64,000 nt of DNA. Source: Deltaproteobacteria bacterium (GTDB lineage Bacteria; Desulfobacterota; Desulfomonilia; UBA1062). The notes under the pieces were generated by a model. It was given only the letters and a program-made list of their open reading frames with translations. It ran no database searches and was not told the DNA's origin. A program made the position numbers and the translations under genes. Positions 50,922 through 60,281 of the stretch are shown here, in pieces (positions within the stretch are counted from its first letter, which is position 1; each line of letters starts with the position of its first letter). The stretch spans positions 25,619 through 89,618 of the forward strand of contig JAHDRW010000003.1 in the NCBI GenBank assembly GCA_018433085.1. Reading direction: 5' to 3'.

Positions 50922-53241
50922 GATGGCCGCACTGCGGGTTGGGACACACGAGGGTCTTGCCCTTCCTGATCATGAACTCGGCCTTGCACACCGGGCAGGG
51001 CTTCTGAACCGGCTTGGTCCAGCTGATGAAGGGGCAGCCCTTCTGCGAGCAGGAGTAATAGGTCTTTCCCCTCCGGGATCGCTGCTGCCTGATCTCGCCC
51101 GAACATCCAGGGATCGCGCACTTGATCCCCAAGGGGAAGGGCTGGATGTTCTTACACGCGGGGTAGTTGCTGCACGCCAGGAAGGGGCCGTATCTTCCGC
51201 TTTTGACCACCATGGGCGAGCCGCACTTTTCGCACACCTTGTCGGTCATCTCGGTCTTGACCGCAGGCCGCGTGTTCTTGCACGCGGGGTAGTTGCTGCA
51301 CGCCAGGAAGGGGCCGAATCGGCCTCTTTTGAGCACCATGGGCGAGCCGCACTTCTCGCACACCTCGTCCGTGGGCTCCGGGCCGGGCGTTTCCACAGGG
51401 TGGATCTTCCCGCTTTCGTCCCGGGTGAACTCCCGGGTATTCGTGCACTCAGGGTAGCCCGCGCAGCCGAGGAAATAGCCGTTCTTGCCCAGCTTGATGA
51501 GCATGTCCTTGCCGCACACCTCGCACTTGATGCCCGAAGGCCTCTGTTCCGCCCGGAGGTTCTTCATCTCCGAGGCGGCCTGCTCGTGCTCCTTTTTATA
51601 GGTGTCGTAAAAGGAGTGCATGGTGCGGGCATAGTCGGACTTGCCGTCTTCGAGCTCGTCCAGCGAGTCCTCCATCCGGGCCGTGAATCCGATGTCGAGG
51701 ATGTGGGGATAGTGTTTCACCAGCAGCTGGTTCACGTCCCTGCCCAGCTCGGTGGGCACGAATGCGCGCTGCTCCATGGTCACATAGCCCCGATCCTGGA
51801 TCGTGGAGATGATGGGTGCATAGGTGCTCGGCCTGCCGATGCCCTTTTCCTCGAGCTCCTTAATGAGACTCGCCTCGGTATAGCGGGGAGGCGGCTGGGT
51901 GAAGTGCTGCTTCTCGCACAGGTCCAGCAGTGTCAGCACGTCGCCCTCTGCTATCCCTTCGGGCAGCAGGGTGTCCTTTTCGTCCTGGAGGCCGTAGACC
52001 TTCAGGTACCCGTCGAAGCGCATGATGGAGCCGGCCGACCGCATGCCAACGCTCCCCGCGACGATGTCCACCGTGGTCTGGTCGAAGACCGCGCTCGTCA
52101 TCTGGGAGGAGATAAACCGTCTCCAGATCATCTCGTAGAGGGTCTGCTGGTCCTTGTTCAGATAGGGCCTGACCGCCTCCGGGGTGTGGCGGACATCCGT
52201 GGGCCGGATGGCCTCATGCGCCTCCTGGGCCGATTTTTTGGCCCGGTACTGCCGGGGTTTGTCCGGGAGGTAGGGCTTGCCGTACGCCTCGGGGATGAAC
52301 GACCGGGCCTGCTGGATCGCCTCGCCGGATACCACGGGGGAGTCGGTACGCATGTAGGTGATCAGGCCCGTGACCTCGCCGCTTCCGAGAGAGATGCCCT
52401 CATAGAGCTGCTGGGCAATCATCATGGTTTTCTTGGCGCTGAAACGCATCCGGGACGAGGCCGCCTGCTGGAGGGTGGAGGTGATATAGGGCGGCAGGGG
52501 GTGCTTCTGCCTCACCTGCTTCTTGATCTTCTCCACCGTGATGTGCTCTGCGCCCCTGATCTCCCCGGCGATGCGGTGCGAGGCCTGCTCGTCGGGAATC
52601 TCCTTGGGGTTCACGACCTTGGCGGCGAGAGCCTCACCGCCGGGCGTCTGGAGGGACACGTCGATGGTCCAGTATTCCTGGGCCACGAATTTCTCGATCT
52701 CTTCCTGGCGCATGCAGATCAGCCGCACCGCAACCGACTGCACGCGGCCGCCGGACAGCCCCCGCTTCACCCGCTTCCAGAGCAGCGGGCTCATGGTGTA
52801 GCCCACGATCCGGTCCATGACCCGCCTGGCCTTCTGGGCATCATAGAGCGATCGGTTGAGCGGCTGCGGCTTCTTGATGGCCTGGTCGATCGCCTTCTTG
52901 GTGATCTCGTGGAAGATGATCCGGCCAAGGGAGGCATCGGACTTCTTCAGCTCCTCGGCCACGTGCCAGGCGATTGCCTCGCCCTCGCGGTCGGGGTCGG
53001 ACGCCAGGTAAACAGTGTCGGCCGACTCAGCGAGCTTGCGCAGCTTCTTCACGGTTTCCCGTTTTTCCGGCTTGACATGATAATGGGGGACAAAGCCGTC
53101 ATCGATGTCCACCCCCAGCACGCTCTTGGGCAGATCCTTGATGTGCCCCATGGTGGCCTGGACCTCGAAGTCCTTGCCCAGGTATCTCTTTATGGTTTTC
53201 GCCTTCGTGGGTGACTCCACGATCACGAGTGATTTAGCCAT
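50902..53241 (-). CDS. topA: DNA topoisomerase I
   Basis: A 779-residue type IA topoisomerase that relaxes negative supercoils. The Toprim domain starts MAKSLVIVESPTKAKTI and has DPDREGEA (Asp82, Asp84, Glu86 region). The catalytic tyrosine is Tyr296 in TYMRTDS. The C-terminal part, from about residue 590, has five cysteine-knuckle zinc ribbons: CEVCG, two nearly identical CEKCGSPM units each ending in LACSNYPAC, a CxxxxC unit, and CPVC near the end. The two middle ribbons look like a recent duplication. It overlaps dprA upstream by 8 bases and trmFO downstream by 20 bases, forming one compact operon. Confidence 0.97.
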   Translation of the reverse strand: MAKSLVIVESPTKAKTIKRYLGKDFEVQATMGHIKDLPKSVLGVDIDDGFVPHYHVKPEKRETVKKLRKLAESADTVYLASDPDREGEAIAWHVAEELKKSDASLGRIIFHEITKKAIDQAIKKPQPLNRSLYDAQKARRVMDRIVGYTMSPLLWKRVKRGLSGGRVQSVAVRLICMRQEEIEKFVAQEYWTIDVSLQTPGGEALAAKVVNPKEIPDEQASHRIAGEIRGAEHITVEKIKKQVRQKHPLPPYITSTLQQAASSRMRFSAKKTMMIAQQLYEGISLGSGEVTGLITYMRTDSPVVSGEAIQQARSFIPEAYGKPYLPDKPRQYRAKKSAQEAHEAIRPTDVRHTPEAVRPYLNKDQQTLYEMIWRRFISSQMTSAVFDQTTVDIVAGSVGMRSAGSIMRFDGYLKVYGLQDEKDTLLPEGIAEGDVLTLLDLCEKQHFTQPPPRYTEASLIKELEEKGIGRPSTYAPIISTIQDRGYVTMEQRAFVPTELGRDVNQLLVKHYPHILDIGFTARMEDSLDELEDGKSDYARTMHSFYDTYKKEHEQAASEMKNLRAEQRPSGIKCEVCGKDMLIKLGKNGYFLGCAGYPECTNTREFTRDESGKIHPVETPGPEPTDEVCEKCGSPMVLKRGRFGPFLACSNYPACKNTRPAVKTEMTDKVCEKCGSPMVVKSGRYGPFLACSNYPACKNIQPFPLGIKCAIPGCSGEIRQQRSRRGKTYYSCSQKGCPFISWTKPVQKPCPVCKAEFMIRKGKTLVCPNPQCGHHEEEES

Positions 53242-54316
53242 GTATGCTCCTTGTCATGAATCTGTTGCCCTCGGTTCTCACGACCGCCCCTTTCAACTCA
53301 AGTATGCTCATCCTCCTGGCGACTTCAACCACCTCGAGCCCCAGCTCGTCGGCGATGTCGTCGATACTCAGCGGGTCACCGCCCACGAGCTTCAGGATTT
53401 CATCGTGCTCCTGCCCGGTTGTTTCGGACGTTTCGATCATTCCCTTGATCTGGGGAGCGATCTCCTCCACGACATCGTCCGCATCCCTGACCAGAACGGC
53501 GCCCTGCCGGATGAGCCGGTGGGGGCCCTGGGCCCGCACGTTGGTCACCGGACCGGGCACCGCCATGACCATCCTCCCCTGTTCGCCTGCCAGCCGGGCC
53601 GTGATGAGCGCGCCGGAACGCCTGGCTGCCTCCACCACGATCACCCCCGAAGAGAGGCCGGAGATGATCCGGTTTCTCCGGGGGAAGTTTCCGGGATCGG
53701 GCTGCACACCCGGAGGCAGTTCGGAGATGATCGCGCCCTTCTCTGCTATCCTGTCGGCCAGGCCGGCATTCTCCGGGGGATATATCACGTCGATGCCGGT
53801 CCCGAGCACGGCGATGGTCCTGCCCTCACCCTCCAGTGCACCGGTGTGGGCGCGGGTGTCAATGCCCCTCGCGAGCCCGGAGACGACGGATACTCCCCGC
53901 ATGCTCAGGTCCCGGGAGAGGCGGTAGGCCACGTCGCTGCCGTATCGGGAAGGTGCCCGGGTTCCGACCACGGCCACCGCGGGCTCGAAGTCCTCAAGGC
54001 TGCCGCGCACATACAGCACCACGGGCGGGTCCCCGATGTGCCGCAGGACCTGGGGATATTCCGGGTCGTCCCAGGTGACGACGGAAAACCGGTGCTCCTT
54101 CAGCGCAGTCTTCACCCGCTTGAGTGCATCTCTGTCAATACCCCGGCTTATCCCGCGTACCTGCGCCTGGTTCAGGATGTTCAACTCCTTGATCCGCGCC
54201 ACCGGCGTAGAGATGATTGCTTCCGGGGTGTGAAAAATCTCGAGGAGCCTGATCACGCTTCTGGGCCCGATACCGGGGATAAGATCGAGGGCAATCCAAG
54301 CCTCTTTCCGATCCAT
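53234..54316 (-). CDS. dprA: DNA-processing protein DprA/Smf
   Basis: A 360-residue DprA. The N-terminal helix-hairpin-helix region (LIPGIGPRSVIRLLE) is followed by the Rossmann-like core: VAVVGTRAPSRYG, VSGLARGIDTRAH, GTGIDVIYPPEN, PGNFPRRNRIISGLS, EAARRSGALITA and PGPVTN, all family signatures. A C-terminal winged-helix domain (LSIDDIADELGLEV) ends the protein. It loads RecA on incoming single-stranded DNA in transformation; in non-competent bacteria its role is unclear. ATG 54316 is chosen because AAGGTG lies about eight bases before it; GTG 54328 is possible. It is the first gene of the dprA-topA-trmFO operon. Confidence 0.95.
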   Translation of the reverse strand: MDRKEAWIALDLIPGIGPRSVIRLLEIFHTPEAIISTPVARIKELNILNQAQVRGISRGIDRDALKRVKTALKEHRFSVVTWDDPEYPQVLRHIGDPPVVLYVRGSLEDFEPAVAVVGTRAPSRYGSDVAYRLSRDLSMRGVSVVSGLARGIDTRAHTGALEGEGRTIAVLGTGIDVIYPPENAGLADRIAEKGAIISELPPGVQPDPGNFPRRNRIISGLSSGVIVVEAARRSGALITARLAGEQGRMVMAVPGPVTNVRAQGPHRLIRQGAVLVRDADDVVEEIAPQIKGMIETSETTGQEHDEILKLVGGDPLSIDDIADELGLEVVEVARRMSILELKGAVVRTEGNRFMTRSIHG

Positions 54317-54346
54317 TCTGCCGCCCACCTTACTCTAGAGTTTGGG

Positions 54347-54376
54347 AGGCTATCGGAAGATCGAGGCATCTGTCAA
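54347..54376 (-). promoter_or_regulatory. Candidate promoter for dprA-topA-trmFO
   Basis: Minus strand: TTGACA (54376-54371), 18 bases, TAGCCT (54352-54347), about 30 bases before the dprA start. Confidence 0.45.
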
Positions 54377-54663
54377 GACGGTTTATACCGATAACATCAT
54401 TTCATCATAGTGAATCCGAGCCCGGTCCGCCTTTGAATTCCCGGCGCCCTGCGAAATATTTTCTTCTCCCCCTGTTTTCTTTCGACTGGCACCTCAACCG
54501 AGGATTGCCCGACCTCCTTTTTACGTTCGATCGCGATCGATCGTCTAGCCGCCTGTTTCTAAACCAGCCGGGGCAGGGGACTCCCGTGCTTTCGGCTGGA
54601 AGATCGACCGGGATGCGGTTTTGAAGAAATCAGGAGAGAGGTACTGAATTCCCGGTATTTATA

Positions 54664-54692
54664 TTGACAGGCGGCGAGTCCGGAACCATGAT
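54664..54692 (+). promoter_or_regulatory. Candidate promoter for the MscS gene
   Basis: TTGACA (54664-54669), 17 bases, CATGAT (54687-54692). The -35 is consensus, the -10 matches four of six positions. Confidence 0.45.
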
Positions 54693-54771
54693 GTGGTATT
54701 CTGTTTGCCGGGAATCGTACCGGGATATCCGGACGGGCGGAAAAAGTGAATGAAAAATGAGGAGGATACAT

Positions 54772-55656
54772 ATGGAAGGGCTGTTGATGAAATTGCAGGA
54801 GCTGGTGGCCTTTTATGGAATAAAGATCGTTGCAGCCGTGATTATCCTCGTCCTCGGGCGATGGGTGGCCAAGGGCGTCTCGAAACTGACCGAGCGCCTT
54901 CTCAACAACGGGAAGGTGGACCCGACCATCGTATCCTTTGTCGAACACGTCGCCTATATCGCGCTCATGGTCTTTGTGGTCCTGGCCGCGCTCGCCCAGC
55001 TGGGGATTCAGACCACCTCGTTCATCGCGGTCATCGGCGCCGCCGGCCTGGCGATCGGCCTGGCGCTGCAGGGGTCGCTGGCGAATTTCGCCGCCGGGTT
55101 CCTCTTGATCATATTCAAGCCGTTCAAGGCGGGTGATTACATCGAAGGCGCGGGCGTGGCAGGGACGGTCGACAAGATCCAGGTCTTCACCACCACGCTG
55201 AAGACCGTGGACAACAAGCTCGTCATCATCCCCAACGCCAAGATCATGGGCGACAACATCGTCAACTATTCCGCCCATGAAACCAGGCGCGTCGATCTGC
55301 TCTTCGGGGTGAGTTATCAGGACGATATCGACAAGGTGAGGAATATCCTCCGGAACATCGTGGACAATGACCAGCGGATCCTGAAGAACCCCGAGACCAT
55401 GATCATCGTCAAGGAGCTTGCGGACAGCAGCGTGAACTTCGAGGTAAGGGCCTGGGTGAAGACCGCCGACTACTGGGGGGTGTACTTCGACACGCTGGAA
55501 GAGGCGAAAAGGAAGTTCGATGCCCAGGGCGTCTCGATCCCGTTTCCTCAGATGGATGTCCACGTCCACCGGCGCCAGACAGATAACGGGCAGGAAGACA
55601 CGGCCGGTGCAGGGGAAGAGATCCCGGTCGCCGTGGGGGCATCCGGCACACGATAA
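54772..55656 (+). CDS. Small-conductance mechanosensitive channel (MscS family)
   Basis: A 294-residue MscS-type channel. Three transmembrane helices occupy about residues 14-105; the third, pore-lining one is glycine/alanine-rich (VIGAAGLAIGLALQGSLANFAAGF), as in MscS. The beta domain follows with FKAGDYIEGAGVAGTVDKIQVFTTTLKTVDN and the PNAKIM/VNYS contact region, then the alpha-beta C-terminal domain ending in FPQMDVHVH. It opens on membrane tension to release solutes. GAGGAGG seven bases before ATG 54772 sets the start; the track extends five codons further without a site. The last 40 residues are a polar tail. Confidence 0.95.
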   Translation: MEGLLMKLQELVAFYGIKIVAAVIILVLGRWVAKGVSKLTERLLNNGKVDPTIVSFVEHVAYIALMVFVVLAALAQLGIQTTSFIAVIGAAGLAIGLALQGSLANFAAGFLLIIFKPFKAGDYIEGAGVAGTVDKIQVFTTTLKTVDNKLVIIPNAKIMGDNIVNYSAHETRRVDLLFGVSYQDDIDKVRNILRNIVDNDQRILKNPETMIIVKELADSSVNFEVRAWVKTADYWGVYFDTLEEAKRKFDAQGVSIPFPQMDVHVHRRQTDNGQEDTAGAGEEIPVAVGASGTR

Positions 55657-56372
55657 AAAGGCGGTGCCTGGATAACAGGCACCGGAATTCCGGACGGGCC
55701 CGGTTCCCGGGGATCCTGTTCGTGCCGGGAATCATGGTAATGGATGATCAGTGCACCGGATCGCAGAGTTCCGCATCTTATCCGGGACTTCCCGGGATGT
55801 GCCCATCTCACGGCAAACGCCACACCTTCCTGTTACCGCATACCGGATAACGACTGCCCGGGTTGCAGAGTTGCCGATGCCGCCGTTTGCCTACCTTGCA
55901 GGAAGCCGAGGATTATTTGAAGTTTTATCCAATCTGTGTTATTTAGTCTGTGAACAGAAAACAGGGGATCCCAGCTGATGGAAATGGCATCATGGAGAGA
56001 CTTGAAGGTCTGGCTGTCGTCACAATCCTGTCATGGCTCCCACGCCATATTCAAAGCCATCGCGTAAGAACGGTACATGAGACAGATCCGGAACGTCTCC
56101 ATGTGCTCCTGAGGAGAATCAGATTTTCCGCCCTGTTTTCGATGCAGACAGAAGATCCGGGGATCGGTTCGCGAAGATGGTGTCGCCGGGATTTCATGCA
56201 ACCGACTGGTGCGGGAGCGATGGCGGACGGTAACGGTTTCGAGGCCGGCTCGGAACTGCCGTGCAGTTCGTACAGAAGACCGCCGGAACAGCCGTATCGC
56301 AGCGATAAAAAGTCTGTTCTGGGATGGAGCGGATCGTGCAGTCTCTGAACAGTGCAAAAGAAAGGGGATATG
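55657..56372. other. Long intergenic region before the formate dehydrogenase gene
   Basis: About 700 bases. A weak promoter candidate, TTGAAG (55917-55922), 17 bases, TATTTA (55940-55945), lies inside. A 132-codon open frame at 55950-56348 has no recognisable protein features and I do not call it. No RNA gene was recognised. Confidence 0.4.
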
Positions 56373-59063
56373 ATGCAGATAACCATCGACGAAAGGGTAT
56401 TCGAGTTCGAACAGGGGCAAACAATCTACGAGGTGGCAAAAGAAAACAACATCTTTATACCCGTCCTTTGTCACCACGAGGGGATCAAGCCGGTCGGCGC
56501 CTGCCGTGTGTGCCTGGTCGAGGTGGAGAAGGCGCGCGCCCTGGTGCCGTCATGCTGTACCCCTGCGGAAAACGGCATGGTCGTTCGTACCCGGACGGAA
56601 CGGGTCCTGCGGGCGAGAAGGCTTACGGTTCAGCTCCTGCTCACCATGGGGCACCACAACTGCCTGACATGCGAGAAGACGAAAGATTGCGCATTGCAGG
56701 AACTGGCATACGAAATGGGAATCGACGTCGATCATCTTCCCTTCGAGGAGCCCGCCGAGCGGAAACCCGTTCTCGACGTGAACTCCACGATCATCCGGGA
56801 CCCCAACCGGTGCGTCCTGTGCGGCCTGTGCGTCCGCGTCTGCCAGGAGGTCCGGGTCAACGGCGTTCTCGATTACTCCGGCAGGGGACCGCGGGCGACG
56901 GTGGGGACCGCCTTCGGGATGGATCTGATCGAAGCGGGCTGCGAGTCGTGCGGGGCGTGCGTGCAGGTCTGCCCCGTAGGGGCCCTCAGCTTCAAGCCGG
57001 GACGGTTCGGCGGGCGCACCTGGGAGGTCGAGAAGACGCAGACCACGTGCCCCCACTGCGGCGTCGGCTGTCAGCTCGAGCTGTGGGTCAAGGACAACAG
57101 GATCCAGAGGGTCTACGGTGTCGAGAAGGACAACACGGAAAACAAGGGGCAGGTCTGCGTGAAGAGCCGTTTCGGGCTCGATTTCGTGCACAGCCCCGAG
57201 CGGCTGACCAAGCCCCTGATCAGGAAGAACGGGAAGCTTGAGGAGTCGAGTTGGGACGAGGCCCTGGATCTCGTTGCGGACCGTTTCAAGAAGATCAGGG
57301 ACGAGCATGGGAGCAACGCCCTCGGCGGGGTCGCGTCGTCGAAGTCGACCAACGAGGAGTGCTATCTTTTCCAGAAATTCATGCGCCTGTGCCTGGGGAC
57401 CAACAATGTCGATTTCTGCACGAGGTTCTGCCATACCCCCAGCGCGGTCGCCCTGTCGCGCGCATTCGGCGGCGGCGCGATGACGAATTCCATGCGCCTC
57501 GTCGAGAAGGCGGACGTCGTCCTCATTGCGGGGCTCAACCTCACCGAGATGTGCCCGGTCATCGGGGCCCTTACCAAGAAGCTGGTCACCTACGACAACC
57601 TGAAGCTCATCGTTGCGGAGCCGAGGAGGGTCGAGCTTTCGGACTTCGCCAAGGTGTGGCTCAGGCCGAAGGTGGGGACCGACCTCGCATGGGCCAACGG
57701 CATGATGAACGTGATCATCGCGGAAGGACTGTACGACAAGGACTTCGTGAAGGAGCGGACCGACAAGTTCGACGAGCTCAAGGAGGTGGTCTCCCGGTAT
57801 ACCCCTGAGGTGGTCGAAGAGATCACCGGGATTTCCCGCGAGAACATCGTCGAGGCGGCGCGCCTCTACGCCACGGCCGGCCGGGCTGCCATCCTCTACG
57901 GCATGGGCGTCACCCAGCATGTCTGCGGGACGGACAACGTCTCCGCCCTGGCCAACCTGGCACTGCTCACCGGGAATGTCGGCAGGGAGGGCGCCGGGGT
58001 CAACACCATCGCCAAGCAGAACAATGGTCAGGGCGCAGGCGACATGGGGTGCCTGCCCCCGATATTCCCCGGCGGACAGCCCGTCGCAAAGCCCGAGGTG
58101 AACGCCAAGTTCGAGAAGGCCTGGGGGGAAAAGCTCCCCACGACCCCGGGCATGACGGAGTCGGATATGCTCATCAAAAAGGGCGTCATCAAGGGGATCT
58201 ACATCGTCGGAGGAAACCCGGCGCGCAGCGGCCCGAACCTCAATCATCTCATGGAGGTTCTGGCCGGCATGGATTTCGTGGTCGTACAGGATATGTTCCT
58301 GACCGAGACGGCCCAGGTGGCGGACGTCGTGCTGCCTGCCTGCTCGTTCGCGGAAAAGGACGGGACCTTCACCAATACCGCCCGCCTAGTCCAGCGGGTC
58401 CGCAGGGTTATCGACCCGGTGGGGGAGAGCAGGCCGGACTGGGAGATCATCTGCGAGCTCGGGAAGCGGATGGGGTATGGAGGGATGGACTACGCCCATC
58501 CCGGCGAGATCATGCGCGAGATAGCCTCGCTGGTTCCCCCCTACGGGGGCGTCTCGTACGAGCGGCTGGAGCACGGCGGGCTCAGGACCCCGTGCCCGAA
58601 CCAGGACCATCCGGGCACCCTCTACCTGTGGAAGGAAAAGTTCAATACCCCATCGGGCAAGGGGGTTTTCTTCCCCGCCGAGCACACGCCCCCGGCCGAG
58701 GTCCCGGACAAGGCGTATCCCTTCATCCTCACGACTGGCAAGGACCTCTACCACATGCACACGGGTTCGTATACCAGGCGCTCCGCAGTGTTGTCCGAAC
58801 TGTCCCCCGGGGATGTCCTGCTGATTCACCCGCTTGACGCCCAGGGGTTGGGCGTAGGGGACGGAGGCGAGGTAAAGGTGGCATCACGCCGCGGTGAGAT
58901 TCGCATCAGGGTGCAGGTCACCGACGAGGTTCCCCAGGGCACGGTCTTCTCCACGCTGCATTCCGCCGACGTGGCGGTGAACGACCTCACGAACGACGTT
59001 CTCGACTCGCTGGCGAAGACACCCGAGCTCAAGATCTGCGCGGTCCAGATCCAGGCCGCGTAA
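56373..59063 (+). CDS. fdhA: Formate dehydrogenase, molybdopterin catalytic subunit with NuoG-like N-terminus
   Basis: An 896-residue protein. An N-terminal [2Fe-2S] domain (Cys33, 44, 47 and 61/62), a NuoG-type His/Cys cluster (His94/95, Cys97, 100, 106), two [4Fe-4S] sites (147/150/153/157 and 190/193/196/200), and then the catalytic domain with its own cluster (226/229/233/262). The active-site residue is Cys353 followed by His354 (RFCHTPS), cysteine and not selenocysteine, as in cysteine-type formate dehydrogenases. The end holds an MGD-binding domain. It oxidises formate or reduces CO2. No electron-transfer subunit is nearby. ATG 56373 is preferred over 56352 because GGGG lies five bases upstream. 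Confidence 0.9.
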   Translation: MQITIDERVFEFEQGQTIYEVAKENNIFIPVLCHHEGIKPVGACRVCLVEVEKARALVPSCCTPAENGMVVRTRTERVLRARRLTVQLLLTMGHHNCLTCEKTKDCALQELAYEMGIDVDHLPFEEPAERKPVLDVNSTIIRDPNRCVLCGLCVRVCQEVRVNGVLDYSGRGPRATVGTAFGMDLIEAGCESCGACVQVCPVGALSFKPGRFGGRTWEVEKTQTTCPHCGVGCQLELWVKDNRIQRVYGVEKDNTENKGQVCVKSRFGLDFVHSPERLTKPLIRKNGKLEESSWDEALDLVADRFKKIRDEHGSNALGGVASSKSTNEECYLFQKFMRLCLGTNNVDFCTRFCHTPSAVALSRAFGGGAMTNSMRLVEKADVVLIAGLNLTEMCPVIGALTKKLVTYDNLKLIVAEPRRVELSDFAKVWLRPKVGTDLAWANGMMNVIIAEGLYDKDFVKERTDKFDELKEVVSRYTPEVVEEITGISRENIVEAARLYATAGRAAILYGMGVTQHVCGTDNVSALANLALLTGNVGREGAGVNTIAKQNNGQGAGDMGCLPPIFPGGQPVAKPEVNAKFEKAWGEKLPTTPGMTESDMLIKKGVIKGIYIVGGNPARSGPNLNHLMEVLAGMDFVVVQDMFLTETAQVADVVLPACSFAEKDGTFTNTARLVQRVRRVIDPVGESRPDWEIICELGKRMGYGGMDYAHPGEIMREIASLVPPYGGVSYERLEHGGLRTPCPNQDHPGTLYLWKEKFNTPSGKGVFFPAEHTPPAEVPDKAYPFILTTGKDLYHMHTGSYTRRSAVLSELSPGDVLLIHPLDAQGLGVGDGGEVKVASRRGEIRIRVQVTDEVPQGTVFSTLHSADVAVNDLTNDVLDSLAKTPELKICAVQIQAA

Positions 59064-59209
59064 GCGCTTCGAACAGATGCGGGTAGTATCGGGGAGGCCC
59101 CGCCGCACAGCGTGCGCGCGGGGCCTCCCCGGTTATTCGAAACCCCTCCGGCCGGCGCCTTCTTCAGCGGACGCGCCGGGGATTATGATCCGGTATCGCC
59201 GGGGGAGAG
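59064..59209. other. Gap between convergent fdhA and MBL-fold genes
   Basis: Filled mostly by the strong hairpin at 59091-59130; nothing else is seen. Confidence 0.45.
59091..59130 (+). terminator. Strong hairpin after fdhA
   Basis: A perfect 13-bp stem (59091-59103 with 59118-59130), extended inside by CGCAC/GTGCG. No T-run follows, so it may stop transcription only with help, or act from both sides between converging genes. Confidence 0.5.
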
Positions 59210-59854
59210 TCAGAATTCCAGGATCCTCCCGGCGCCCCCGGGGGTGTATGCATCCGGGAACCGGGCCCTTATTTCGTCGATGTGCTGCGTGCAGTGCGTG
59301 GGGCAGATATGCTCTATGCCCCGGAACAGTTCGTAATCATGGAATCCGTGCATGCCGCCCACGATCGCGTACACCTCTCCGAACCGGGCCGCCGCCTTCA
59401 GGATATGGGACATCCGGGGATGCGAGCATCCCACCACGAGCACGACGCCCTTCTTCGTCAATACCACCATGGACTGCTCGATCCCTTCGAGCTCCCCGGT
59501 CGAGAAGACGTTGTCGTGGATCTGTGCCGGGGCGTCTTCCACGGTAACGACCTCCCGCGCGTTGCGGACCCCCCGGAACGACTCGGGGCAATATATCTTC
59601 ACGTCCGGGTTGACGTCGAGAAACGCCGAAAGCCCTCCGGTGTGATCGAAATGCCCGTGCGAGATGAACACCTCCTCGATATTCCCCGGGTCGATGTGCA
59701 TCCGTTCCATGTTCGCGAGCAGTATCGCCCCGTTTGCACCTGTATCGAAAAGGATCACGTGGTGGTCATCGTCTTCGATAACGCACGCGAATCCCCAGTC
59801 GGGCCGCAGATCTTTCCTGAATGACGTGTTGTCGTATACGATGGTTATCTTCAT
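59210..59854 (-). CDS. MBL-fold metallohydrolase
   Basis: A 214-residue metallo-beta-lactamase-fold protein. The metal motif SHGHFDHTGG (HxHxDH) is intact, the N-terminal strand reads MKITIVYDN, LFDTGANG is the pre-motif strand, and VVGCSHPRM and GGMHGFHD give later metal ligands. The pattern is that of the archaeal/anaerobic subfamily often annotated as dihydropterin ribofuranosylaminobenzene phosphate synthase-like, but this family is functionally diverse and I make no specific claim. GGAGGGGG precedes ATG 59854. It lies alone, convergent with fdhA and divergent from iorA. Confidence 0.88.
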   Translation of the reverse strand: MKITIVYDNTSFRKDLRPDWGFACVIEDDDHHVILFDTGANGAILLANMERMHIDPGNIEEVFISHGHFDHTGGLSAFLDVNPDVKIYCPESFRGVRNAREVVTVEDAPAQIHDNVFSTGELEGIEQSMVVLTKKGVVLVVGCSHPRMSHILKAAARFGEVYAIVGGMHGFHDYELFRGIEHICPTHCTQHIDEIRARFPDAYTPGGAGRILEF

Positions 59855-60082
59855 CCACCCCCTCCGGAATTTTTAGTGGATTCGTGAAATATCACAATAA
59901 TATGTATATCCTCGGGAAAAATCAAACACAGCGGAACGACTGCAATGATTCCGGGCAGAGCAGGGGTGATAGGGCCTGTTCTCCGGTCCGTCCCGGGTCA
60001 CAGCGCAGGTCATGTCAGGACATGGGTGTCAGGGAGGACGGGGGGAACGGATGCCCCGTCCTTTGCCCCTGAGCAAAAAGGC

Positions 60083-60109
60083 TTGACAGTCAAAATACTT
60101 CTATAGAAT
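60083..60109 (+). promoter_or_regulatory. Candidate promoter for the iorAB operon
   Basis: TTGACA (60083-60088), 15 bases, TAGAAT (60104-60109) in an AT-rich patch. The transcript would begin near 60117, about 165 bases before iorA. Confidence 0.45.
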
Positions 60110-60218
60110 ATTGAATACCATCATGTTGCCGAACACACTGGAACTCTTGGGCTTTTACTTTTTCATCTTTCGCGGGATGAAAGTGCGCCCATAGGCCAGG
60201 GCTTCCGGCGGGAAAGAG

Positions 60219-60251
60219 AAAAGGCCATGGGTAAACGCCATGGCCTTTTTT
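60219..60251 (+). terminator. Rho-independent terminator in the iorA leader (possible attenuator)
   Basis: A perfect 12-bp stem (60219-60230 with 60238-60249), 7-base loop GTAAACG, and a T-run at 60246-60251. It ends 30 bases before the iorA start codon. Being downstream of a promoter candidate and upstream of the gene, it has the position of a transcription attenuator. Confidence 0.7.
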
Positions 60252-60281
60252 ATATTCGAGTCGAGTCAAGGGGAATACGTG

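Larger units (their letters stand above)
54317..54771. other. Divergent intergenic region between dprA and the MscS gene
   Basis: Holds both promoters (separate entries) and a GATC-rich palindromic cluster CGATCGCGATCGATCG at 54528-54543. No gene is seen. Confidence 0.4.
59855..60281. other. Divergent region with the iorA leader
   Basis: Holds a promoter candidate (60083-60109), a 7-bp hairpin (60161-60167 with 60176-60182) and a terminator (60219-60251) directly before iorA. No gene is seen. Confidence 0.5.

Noticed and set aside
54528..54543. CGATCGCGATCGATCG cluster as a replication or Dam-type site
   Set aside because: A single short palindromic run with no DnaA boxes or AT-rich region nearby; probably chance or a restriction-related motif.
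55950..56348. 132-codon frame before fdhA
   Set aside because: GTG start without a ribosome site, odd composition and no recognisable family; kept only as a note in the intergenic entry.
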